From the NCBI GenBank assembly GCA_000750105.3, contig JPHH03000082.1:1-64000 (forward strand): a DNA stretch of 64,000 bases, read 5' to 3'. Below are positions 20,409 to 32,800 of the stretch, in pieces (the stretch's first letter is position 1; every line of letters starts with the position of its first letter). The translations under genes were made by a program, and so were the position numbers. The notes beneath the pieces were generated by a model. That model ran no database searches. It was not told the DNA's origin and worked only from the letters and a program-made list of their open reading frames with translations. This DNA comes from Tolypocladium sp. Sup5 PDA-1. Taxonomy: Eukaryota; Ascomycota; Sordariomycetes; Hypocreales; Ophiocordycipitaceae.

Positions 20409-20855
20409 ATGGACATCACAACGAACAACAACGCGGTGAACCACGCTGATGGTGCTAATGGCAACAACGCAATGAACCACCCTGACGGTGCTAATGGCAA
20501 CAACAACGCAATGAACCACCCTGACGGTACGAATGGCTCCAAATATGCTGGAACGACACGGGTTACTTCGAAACAGAACGGACGGGGGCGGTGGTCAAGT
20601 GAAAAAACGCAACTGGGTACTCTGAAGAAGATGTTGAGTAGCATCTTGGGCCTGCGTGTCTCTGAGCTCGATGAGAGTTTGTCTTTCTTCGACAACGGCG
20701 GAGACTCGGTCACGGCCATTGAACTGGGTGCAATGTGCGCCTCGAGAGGTATGCTGATCCCAATCTCGGACATCATCAGATGCGAATCACTCGCAGCGCT
20801 GGCAACCAAATTGGCGCCCAGACCCGCGGAAGAGCGAAGCTTTGCCTTGGAGCGA
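20409..20855 (+). other. NRPS N-terminal leader and orphan carrier domain T0
   Basis: Residues 6-46 are built from repeats of the type NH(A/P)DG(A/T)NGNN. T0 follows, with the phosphopantetheine site FFDNGGDSVTAIEL. No adenylation domain precedes it, so its acyl group must come from another protein. This is the layout of a starter-loading carrier. Confidence 0.85.
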
Positions 20856-23800
20856 TGGAGCCTGGTCCCAGAATCTCAACACGCGATAATGCGAGAGGCC
20901 GTTCGACATCAATGCAGACTCCCTGTCAACGCCGAAATCTCAGACGTACTTCCTGCGACTGCACTCCAAGAAGGTTTGATGGCGCTGGCTGCCAAGCATC
21001 CCGGCTCATATGTGAGCAAGTACATGTTCGAGCTCGGCGAGGCTGTCAAGATTGAGCGCTTCAAGATGGCCTGGGGCCAGGCACTACAGGCCATCGATGT
21101 CTTGAGGACGCGTCTGGTGCTCATCGGCGGCCAGACATGGCAAGCAAGAATCGTCGAGGGTGCCCAATGGCCGTCAGCGAAGCACGTCGCCAATGACGTC
21201 GCCAATGACGGCGCCAATGGGGAGGCTGGACAAGTCATGATGGGTTACGGGACTCGACTCAGTCACTGGGCCCTGGTCGAGAGAGAGGGCAAAAGATACT
21301 TCGCCTTGACAATGCACCACGCCATATTCGACGGATGGTGTCTGCGGCTGATGGCCAACACGGTGATGCATCTCTATGACGGTCGTCCGAATCAAGTGGA
21401 TCTGGCACCGTATGAAAACTTTGTCAACTTTACTCTGCATCTCGACCAGCAGGCAGCTGGAAACTATTGGAGAAAGGCCTTGGCCGGCGCACAGCGGACC
21501 AACTTTCCACAGCGGACTAACTTTCCACAACTGACACAAGCCACCCGAGCCGGGGTAGAATCCCCTTCCGAGTCGACGGGAAAGGTCGTCCGGAGTCCGA
21601 TCGCGTTGCGGAAATCGACGGGGTCAGTCACCACGGCCACGATTATGCGTGCGGCTTGGGCCATAGTGCTGGCAAGCTACGACGGTGACTCTGAGGATGT
21701 TGTTTTTGCATCTACAGTTGCGGGACGACAAGCACCCCTCTCCGGCATCGAGCGAATGGTCGGGCCTGTGATATCAACAGTACCCGTACGGGTCAGACTC
21801 GACAAGACACAGAGCGCGTCACGATTTCTCCAGGATATACAAGAGCAGGCGGCCGAGATGATTCCCTTCGAGCAGATGGGACTCCAGAACATATCCAGAT
21901 TGGGACCAGATATGAGAAACGCCTGCGACATCACCACCCTACTGGTCGTCCAACCCGAACAAATCTTGCAGCGAGTGTCCAATTCCGTGCTCGTCGCAAT
22001 GTCTACCGACTCCGACGACGCTTTCAAAGGGTACTTTAACTATCCACTCGTCGCATTGGTTGATCTCCGACACGACTCGGCCGTTTTGGACCTCGTATAC
22101 GACTCGGCGGCAGTGTCGACCCTGCAGGCGCAGAGGATGGCCGACCAATATGGGCATGTCGTACAGCAACTGCTCTCCTCTCAGTTGCAAGATCAGGAAG
22201 GCTTGATGTTGGGCGACATTGGTCTCTGCAGCACCTCGAACCTCGAAGAGATCCTGCAATGGAACACGACTCTGCCCTCAATGGGCCGCACGAACGCCTG
22301 CGTTCACCATCTCATCTCCAACATAGCCGCGCAACATCCTACCGAAGAGGCCATATTTTCCTGGGATGGGCGATGCTCATACCAAGAACTAGAGCTCATG
22401 GCGAGAGACTTGGGTGGATACTTGCAGACTCAGGGCGTTGGGCAAGAGTCGCTGGTACCGGTTTGCTTCGAAAAGTCGATGTGGGCGATCGTTGCCATGC
22501 TAGCCGTGATCAAGGCCGGGGGCGCCTATGTGCCTTTGAGCCCAGAGCATCCTCTTGCCAGGCGCCAGCAGGTGGTCGCAACATTGAACGCGCCGTTACT
22601 GCTCACCTCGCCGGCTTCTGCGCACCTCTGCGAAGGCATCGGCCTGCCGCTCGTTCTCGTCTCGCGGTCATTGGTTTCCTCGCTACCGACTGGCGCGACG
22701 AGCGCCATATCCGCCACTCCCGAGAACGCCGCTTATGTGCTATTCACATCTGGCACTACTGGTACGCCGAAGGGCGTTGTTGGAGAGCACAGCGCCCTGG
22801 CGTCTGGTGCACTCTGCCTCGGCGACAGCATTGGCCTGACTCAAGAAGCTCGAATGCTGCAATTTTCAAACTATATCTACGACGTCAGTATCAGCGAGAT
22901 TTTTGCTACGCTAATTTTCGGTGGTACTATCTGCATACCGTCCGAAGATGATCGGATGAATAATATAGAAAGCTTTATTAATGCTTCTCGTGCAAGTTTT
23001 GCTATGATCACCCCTTCCTTTGCGAGCACGCTCAGCCCCAGCAAGGTCCCGACTTTGAAAGCTATCGTGCTCGGCGGAGAAGCACCTAGTCTAGGTATCA
23101 TCCAGAAATGGGCCGAGACGGCGGTACGACTAATTAACAACTACGGCCCGGCGGAGGCTGGTGTGAGTACAAGTACCTACCCTCTAGCCCCCGACAGCCA
23201 CACTGCAACTACTGTCGGCCGTGGATGTAACAATCGCCTTTGGATCGTGGAGCCGGATAACGAAGATCGCTTGGCAGCTATTGGCTGCGTAGGCGAGTTG
23301 GTTGTCCAGGGGCCGTGTCTCGCTCGAGGTTACTTGAACGATAGCGAAAGAACACTGGCATCCTTCATTCAGTCGCCGCCGTGGTTGCCGCAAGCCTTTT
23401 CGCGTTATCGGAGGGTGTACAAGACGGGGGATCTGGCAAGGTACAACGACGATGGGACAATCGAGTTCATCGGACGCAAGGACAGCCAAGTCAAGCTCCG
23501 TGGACAGAGGCTGGAGCCAGGAGAGATCGAGTATCATATCAAGCTGAGCTTGGGCGCAGACTCGCCGTCGAGTTCGTCAGTTCAGGCCGTGAATGGCGCC
23601 AGCGTCGGTGGCACCGCGCTCTTTGCGTTCATCTGCCTGACTGGCCGCACTGGAGTCGAAACGAGCAACGGCGTGTTGGCTCTCGAGCAAGCGGCCGCGG
23701 ACGTGCTTGCTGGCGTGGATGAGCATCTCCGGGCTGTTTTGGCGGATTTCATGGTGCCGTCGTTTTATCTGCCCATCTCCCACCTGCCATTGACTTCTTC

Positions 23801-26800
23801 AGGCAAGATCGATACTCGCACTCTAACGCGATGGGCTCTGGCCGTGTCAGCGGAAAACCTGGCCGACTACACCCTCTCAGCTCGACCTCAGTTCCAGAAG
23901 CCGGAAACACCGACGGAGACGCTGCTGCAGGAGATGTTTGCCGACGTTCTGGGGGTTGACGTCGAGTCGATCGGCCGAAATGATAGCTTTCTCCGAAAGG
24001 GGGGAGACTCGATTGCAGCGATCCGCCTCGTCGCCGCCGCTCGCGAGCGTGGTATTGACCTTGCCGTGTCTTCGATTTTCCGGGATCCACGATTGAGCCA
24101 GGTAGCTGCGTCGGCACGAGCGAAGCGCGCGCGTCAAGTAGCCAGCATCGAGCCGTGGGCCCTGATACCACCGGAGGAGCGTGTCGCAGTATCAAGAGCC
24201 ATTCAGCAACAGTGTGGGCTCGACAAGGAACACCTGCTCGAGGATGCCTATCCTGCCACGGCACTGCAGGAAGGTCTGATGGCTCTGGCTTCCAAGGAGC
24301 CAGGTTCCTACATGGCAAAATACGTCTTCGAGCTTGCCAGGGGCATTGACGTCGGTCGCTTCAAGTCCGCGTGGCAGCAGACCCTCCAGGCATGTAGTAT
24401 CCTCCGAACTCGCATCGTACTCTACGGGGAGCAGACTCTCCAGGTGGTAGTTCAGCAGAACGCGTCATGGCATCACGTCGATTCTGTCGAGTCGACAATG
24501 GGGTATGGGACGACACTCTGCCGGTACGCCTGCGCGACTTCGGGCGACCGCACGCTGTTCACGCTGACGATCCATCACGCCGTGTTCGACGGCTGGAGTT
24601 TTGGCCTGATCAAGCGCACACTGCTGCACGCGTACGAGGGAGCAGAGCCGGTGCTGCCGCGGACACCATACAACACCTTTGTCAAATACACGCAGTCTCT
24701 GGAGCAGTCCCGGGTCGCAGAGTATTGGCAAACAGAGCTCGAGGCTGCAACCCGGCCGACCTTCCCGCGGAGACCCATTCGAGACGCGGAAAGACCGGAT
24801 TCGGCGCCTTCGACTAGCCGGACCATGGTTCACCAGGTGCCCCTTTGCCAGGGCCATGAGCTGGGCGTCACAAAGGCCACGGTGCTCAGGGCGGCGTGGG
24901 CTATTGTACTTGCGCGATACAACGACAGCACAAGCGACATTACATTTGGTGCGGCGGTAGCTGGACGGCAAGCCCCAGTGCCAGGTATTGAGGATATCGT
25001 CGGCCCCGTCCTGTCTACGATCCCCGTGCGAGTCAGGCTGCCGGACGAGCAGCTCGTTGGCGACTTTCTTCGTGCGGTCCAATCGCAGGCTGCCGACATG
25101 ATTCCATTTGAGCACATGGGTCTCCAAAACATCGCCAAGCTGAGTCCTGGTGCCCGCGAGGCCTGTGGGTTTTCCTCACTGCTGGTCATTCAGCCAAGTG
25201 AGATCATGGAAGGGTTCCAGAGCAGTCTTTTCGCCTTGTCAGGGCCGGCGACCACGGGCAACGCAGGAGAAGCGCGCAACTACTTCACATACCCCCTCGT
25301 GGTCCAATGCTGTCTTGACGATGATGAAGAAGGCAAGGTTGCTCTCCATATAACCTTTGACACCTCAGTCCTCGCAGACGGACAAATCCAGGCCATGGCG
25401 GAGCAGTTCAGCCACGTAGTCCAACAGCTTGTGACGACCCGAGACCGTCGCGTTCAAGACGTTTCGCTCAGTGGCCCCTTTGACGTATCCCTCGTCCGGC
25501 GATGGAACCAAGACTTTGAGACACGGATCGTCCCGTCCACCTTTCACAACTTGGTGGAGGAACAGGCAAGGATCCAACCCGACGCACCAGCCGTGTTTGC
25601 TTGGGACGGACAGCTATCATACAGCGAACTCGACGCTGCGGCGAATCGGCTGGCCCGCTTGCTCATTACCCGGTTCGAAATCACGCTCGATGAGCTGGTA
25701 GCAGTCAGCTTCGAGAAGTCGGTATGGTTCTATGTTGCCGTGCTGGCCATCAACAAAGCGGGTGGTGCATGGGTGCCTCTCGACCCGTCTCACCCTACCT
25801 CTCGGCATCAAAAGGTCATCGAACAGGCACGCGCCCGAGTCGCCGTCACGAGCCTCGCAGCAGCGAGCCAATGCCGCACTTTGGTCCAGCACACTGTCGT
25901 GTTGTCGCCACGGCTTCACCAGGAGCTTCTCAGCCAACATGTCCAGCCGATCTCCGTCAATGTCCAACCGCACCATGCGGCGTACGTTCTATTCACATCC
26001 GGAACGACAGGGACGCCCAAGGGCATAGTCATGGAACATGGTGCGCTGTGCACGAGTCAGACTGCCATCGGTCAAAGAATCGGCATCAATAACAAAGTTC
26101 GCCTCCTACAGTTCGCGGCATCCGTGTTTGATCTAAGTATCGGCGAGATGGTCGGCCCTCTCCTTGCTGGCGGCTGCCTTTGCGTTCCATCCGAACGCGA
26201 TCGAATGGACGACCTCCCCGGCTTCATGAACCGCGCGCAGGTGAACTGGGCGTTCCTGACGCCATCGTTTGCGCGGCTAATTAAGCCGGAGACTGTGCCG
26301 GGGCTCGAGTTGCTCCTCCTTGCCGGTGAGGCTGTCGGAAAAGATCATCTCACGACCTGGGTTGGTCGTGGCCGTGTCCGTCTAGTAAACGGCTGGGGAC
26401 CGTCCGAGACGTGCTGTTTTAGCTCTCTCCAGGAGTGGACGTCGGTAGACCAGTCACCATCGAACATTGGTCGTCCTGTCGGCGGACGCTGCTATATCGT
26501 CGAGCCTGAAGACCATTCCCGGTTGGCGCCTGTTGGCTGCGTAGGGGAGATTGTCATACAAGGACCCACGATTGCCCGCGAGTACCTTGCTTTCCCTGAG
26601 GGAAACAAAGCCAGTTTTATTACGCAGCTCCCGGACTGGGCTCTACAGGCGGATATGCCAGAATATTCTCGCTTCTATAAGTCTGGTGACTTGGCTTATT
26701 ACAACCCAGATGGAACTATGGAATTCATATCCCGCAAGGACACCCAGGTCAAGGTCCGCGGGTTTCGCGTTGAACTCGGCGAAGTCGAGCACTACGTCCG

Positions 26801-29800
26801 CGACGCTCTTCAAGGGGTCCAACAGGTCGTGGTCGACGTTCACCACGACGATAGCGCCAAGCTCGTGGCCTATCTTTGTTTCTCATCCGCAACCAAGACG
26901 CCGGGCAACGGCCCTGTTGACTTTTCCGACATGCTGCTTCCGCTGGAGCCCTCGCTTGCCCGCCGCATAGTCGAGCTCAAGAGTTTCCTCGCGATACAGC
27001 TTCCAGAGTATATGGTGCCAGCCATCTATATACCTATTAGCTATATGCCCTTTATTACTTCTCAAAAGACCGATCGCCACGTCCTCCGCCATGCCACAGC
27101 TGCACTTACAGATGACATCATGGCTAGCTACAGGCTGGCTGATGCACAGAAAGAAGCACCAATAGGTGAAGAGGAATTGACAATGCAGGGCTTGTGGGCA
27201 GACGTTCTTCGCATCTCACCTGAGCTCATTGGCCGGAACGACAGCTTCCTCCATCTCGGCGGAGATTCGCTCGCCGCCATTCGCCTGGTGACCAGAGCCC
27301 GGGAGGAGCAAGGCGTGCAGTTGACTGTGGCAGCCGTTTTCCGAGATGCCCGGCTCAGACAGGTTGCGGCTGCCGCGAGCTTCCGGGCCGTCGTCAAGGA
27401 AGACGAGTCTGTGGAGCCATGGAGCCTTGTCCCCCGACATCGACAGGCTTCGTTGGAATCAGCTGCTCGCGAGCAGTGTATGTTGTCTCCCACAGACCAC
27501 ACCATTCAGGACATTTATCCTGTCACCCCGCTCCAGGAAGGCCTCATCGCACTGGCGGCCAAGCAGCCGGGCTCATACGTGACGAAATACATGTTTGAGT
27601 TGGGTGCCGGCGTGGATCTGCTTCGTTTCAAGGCGGCGTGGGAGCAGACTTTGAAGACTGTCGACGCTCTGCGGACACGCATCATCCACCACGCTGGGCA
27701 GACCTGGCAGGTCAAGGTTGACGAACAAATGGATTGGCTCCCGACGCAGCGAAGGGCTGACTACATAGCGCCAAGGGAGGCGCTGGAAATGGGCTACGGC
27801 ACTCGACTGTGCCTTTATGGGCTCGTGGAAGACAGCACAAAGTACTACTTTGCGCTCACGATGCACCATGCCATCTTTGACGGATGGTGTCTCCAGCTCG
27901 TGGCAGAGACATTGGCCCATTTCTATGACAGACGCGCGGCACCTCTTCGACTCGTCCCGTTTGCCAATTTCGTCCGGTATACATTGGACCTCGACGAGAC
28001 TGTACTCCGCGAATACTGGAGGAGTGCTCTTGCAGGGGCGCAACGAACCATGTTTCCCTTGTCCCGTCAAGCCGGTCTTGCAGCGGTCGAATCAAAGAGC
28101 CAAACATTCAGTCATGAGATGCCGCTGCGCAGAATCACCTCCAGAGTCACCATGGCCACTTTCCTCCGTGCCGCGTGGGCCATTACCTTGGCAAGATATA
28201 ACGACGATGCTGACGATGTCACGTTTGGAGCGACCGTGGCAGGACGACAGGCGCCCGTCTCGGGAGTGGATCGCATGGTTGGTCCAGCCATATCGACTGT
28301 GCCCGTGAGGATCAGGGTGAAGAGGGACCACGCCGTCACTGCTTTCTTGGACGACGTGCAGCAGCAGGCGACCGGGATGACCCAGTTCGAGCAGCTTGGC
28401 CTACAGAACATCGCCAAGATTAGCCCTGAAATCCGCGATGCCTGCGACTTCTCGACACTCCTCGTCGTCCAGCCTGACGAGATGTTTTCCCGCGCAACTA
28501 ACTCGCTCCTAGTCGCCATGCCCACGGTTAGTGAAACGAGCTTCCAAGGATACTTCAACTATCCATTGGTCGTCATTGTATACCTAAAGCAAAACTCGGC
28601 CGTGCTGAATATAATCTATGACTCCTCCCTCCTGCGAGAGACGCAAGTGGGAAGAATAGCAAGGCAATACGAAGCTGTCCTAGAGCAACTTCTCTCTTTG
28701 GAGACCCGAAGTGACCCCGAGAGCTTCACACTAGGCGACGTCAACCTTTGCAGCACGGCAGATATGGTACAAATACAGCAGTGGAACCAACGCCTACCGC
28801 CCATGGAAACCAAGGATGCCTGTATCAACGACCTGATCTCGCATAAGGCGATGCGGCTTCCAGACAAGGAGGCCATCGTTTCTTGGGACGGACAATGTAC
28901 ATACGCCGAGCTGGACCGCATGACAACGGACTTGGCCGGCCACTTGCTTATTCAAGATGGCTTCGGCCCCGGGTCACTCGTGCCGGTGTGCTTTGAGAAG
29001 TCTATGTGGACTATCGTCGCCATGATAGCCATTATGAAGGCCGGCGCGGCATTCGTGCCATTAAGTCCAGAGCATCCACTCCCTCGACGGCAGAAGTTGG
29101 TCGCTGCGCTCGACGCGCCCTTGGTGCTGGCCTCACCGGCATCGGCAGGTGTCTGCGAAGGAATCGGCGTCCCGCTCGTCCTCGTGTCCCCGACATTGGT
29201 GGCATCGTTGCCCAGTCGTGCTGCCCAGAACTTGCCGGTCCGTGTTACTTCGACAGATAGGGCCTACGTCTTATTCACCTCGGGCACGACAGGCGAACCA
29301 AAGGGAGTTGTTGGCGAGCACGGAGCCCTCGCTTCAGGCGCGCTTCGCCTCGGTGAGAACATTGGTCTAACTGCGAACGCCCGTGTGCTGCAGTTCTCAA
29401 ACTACATTTACGATGTGAGCGTAAGTGAAATCTTTGCCACCTTGTTGTTTGGGGCCACTATCTGTGTCCCCTCGGACGAAGACCGCATGAATGCTATATC
29501 CAGCTTCATCAACCGTACGAGAGCTACCATGGCAATGGTCACGCCGTCCTTTGCTAGCACTCTAAAGCCGACAGAAATGCCCACATTAAGGACTATTGTT
29601 CTTGCAGGAGAGGCCCCCAACATGGACCACGTCCTTGCCTGGTTAGCAACCGCCCGAGTGATTAACAACTACGGGCCAGCGGAGGCTGGTATTAGCACCA
29701 GTACGCACCCTTTTGATTCCAGCACCCGGACTGCCACTACCATTGGACGCGGATGCAACAATCGACTCTGGATCGTGGAGCCAGAAAACGCCGACCAGTT

Positions 29801-32800
29801 GACGCCCATCGGCTGCGCGGGTGAGCTGGCGGTGCAAGGGCCGTGCCTCGCCCGTGGCTACTTGCATGATCCAGAGCGGACGGCCAAGTCATTCATCGAG
29901 TCGCCCCCATGGCTCTCCAATGACTTGTATCAACGCGTGTACAAGACTGGCGATTTGGTGCGCTACAACGATGATGGGACGCTCGAGTTCGTTGGGCGCA
30001 AAGACAGCCAGATCAAGCTGCGCGGGCAGAGACTGGAGCCCGGGGAGATCGAGCATCACATCAAGCACTTCATCGGCCCGCAGTCGAGCTCATCGGTGCA
30101 GATTGTGCATGGGTCTCGTGCGGGTGCCAGCTCGCTGTTCGCCTTCATCAGCACAAATGGCCGCGCGCGTTCGGCGGGCGTCGTTGCTGGCGACGGCGCA
30201 TCGTCCTCATCATCATTGGACGAGTCGACCGCGCAGGTCTTCCACCATCTCAACCAGCATCTCCAGACGGTGCTGCCGGCATTCATGATACCCTCGTACT
30301 ATCTCCCCGTCCCCGAACTGCCCTTGACATCTTCGCGCAAGATCGATGCTCGGGCCTTGCAGCAGCGGGCACTCCAGCTCTCTACAGAACAGCTGGCGCA
30401 ATACGCTCTGTCCGCGCAGCCTGAGCATCTCCCGCCGTGCACGACAATGGAAACAGCAATGCAGAAGATATGGGGTCACGTCCTCGGCATCCCTGCCGAG
30501 TCCATTGGCCGCAACGACAGCTTCCTGCGTCGTGGCGGCGACTCCATTGCAGCGATCCGTCTGGTGGCGGCACTGCGCGAACAGCACATTGGCCTCACCG
30601 TGGCATCGATCTTCCGTGGTCCCCGCCTGAGCCAGGTAGCGTCCTCTGCGAAGCTCCTGGAAGACGCCGGCGAGGAGGCACAGGTCGTTGGGCCGTGGAG
30701 CCTTCTTCCATTGAACGAGCAGCCCGCGACAAGCAAGGCCATCTGTGAACAGTGCTCGCTTTCTCCGGACGTCATCGAGGATGCTTATCCAGCTACGGCG
30801 CTACAAGAGGGTCTCATGGCTCTGGCGGTGAAACAGCCGGGTTCGTACATGGCTCGATATGCCTTCGAGCTCGCTCAAGGTGTCGAGGCAGCTCGCTTCC
30901 AGGCAGCGTGGGAACGCACGCTTCGGGCATGCAGCGTCCTTAGAACGCGCATTGTCTTGTGTCGTGATCGTACGATTCAAGCAGTCATCCGGGATGAAGC
31001 ACACTGGGAGGACGTCGATGTAGCAACAACCGCGACGACGATGGGTTACGGCACGCCGTTGTGCCGATACGCCTGCAGTACGCTTGGCGACCGAGTGACC
31101 TTTACCCTCGTCATTCACCACGCCGTCTTCGACGGCTGGAGCTTGGGGCTGATCAGACGCACGCTGTCACAGGCTTACGAAGATTTGGAAGGTGTCGAGG
31201 CTGCAGCGACTCTTGTCCCGTACAACGGCTTCATCAGTTACGCCATGTCCTTGGACCGGCCACAGGCCGAGGCCTACTGGAGGGCTCAGCTTGCAACGGC
31301 AACACGGCCCAGCTTTCCTCGTCGTTGTTCGGCGTCAACAGCATCAACCAGCCGGACGAGAACGAGCCGCTTTGCTCTTGCTGCCGGTGATCATTTACCC
31401 GTCACCAAGGCCACGGTGCTAAGGGCAGCGTGGGCGATTGTTCTGGCGCGTTACAACGACAGTACTGACAACAACAACATCAACATCACCTTTGGTGCTG
31501 CTGTTGCGGGACGGCAGGCTCCTGTATCTGGAATCGAGCACGTCGTCGGCCCGGTCATCTCCACCGTACCCGTACATGTGGAAGTTCCGGACCAGCTACC
31601 AGTGATCGAATACCTGCGCGCGGTTCAAGCGCAAGCCGTAGAGATGGTTGCCTTTGAGCAGTTCGGTCTGCAGAATATTGCGAAACTTGGATCTGGCGCG
31701 CGTGCCGCCTGTGACTTTTCCTCCCTCGTCGTGGTTCAGCCCGCGGAGATCATGGGGGGCTTCCATGGCCATCTCTTCTCCTTGTCAGGGCCGGCGACTG
31801 CCGCGTACGAGCGCGCCGAGGAGGCACGAAACTACTTCACCTACCCTCTCGTTCTCCAATGCTGTCTGGAAGAGGGAGAAGAAGAAGCAGTCACCTTGTA
31901 TATGACCTTTGATGAAACTTCTCTTAGTCTCGGGCAGGCCGAAGCCATCGCAGAGCAGCTCAGCCATGTGGTGCAGCAGCTGGTCGCCGCAACGGAGAAC
32001 AAGCAAGGGGCGGTTCTCGTCCAGGATATCTCCGTCAGCGGTCCGTACGATTTGGCACTGGCTCAAGAGTGGAACAGCAAGTTTGAGACGGACCTCGTTC
32101 CGTCCACCTTTCACTCCCTGGTGGAAGAACAAGCGAGGCTGCAGCCTAGTGCGCCGGCCATTTTCGCATGGGACGGGCAGCTCTCGTACGGCGAGCTAGA
32201 TGCAACTGCCAGCCGCTGGGCGGCTCATCTATCGCAAGAGTTCAGCATCGGTCCCGACGACCTCATTCTCCTGTGTTTCGAAAAGTCCGTCTGGTTCTAT
32301 GTGGCCATGTTAGCGGTCAACAAGGCAGGCGGCGCATGGGTACCACTCGATCCATCTCATCCTTCACATCGACATAGGCAGGTTGCGCAGCAGGCGCATG
32401 CTGGCGTAGCGATCGTCTCTCCCGCTTCAGCAGAAAAGTGTCAAGGACTCGCTCCGCATGTCGTTTTGCTCTCATCAGAGTCGGACCAACGGCTGTCGAG
32501 CGAGCCGTGCAGCAGCACTCCATCACCCGCGATCCAAGTGCAGCCTCACCACGCTGCATACGTGGTCTTCACATCCGGCTCCACTGGTACGCCAAAGGGG
32601 ATGGTTGTGGAGCATGGCGCTCTATGCACTAGCATGACGGCAGCAAGTCGGCGCCTGAGGATCAAGGAAAGCGGCCCGGTCCGGCTGTTGCAGTTCGCAG
32701 CATATGTCTTTGACCTGGCGATAGGGGAGATTGTGCTTCCCTTGATTTCAGGCGCGTCCATATGTGTACCGTCCGAATACCAACGCATGAACGAATTGCC

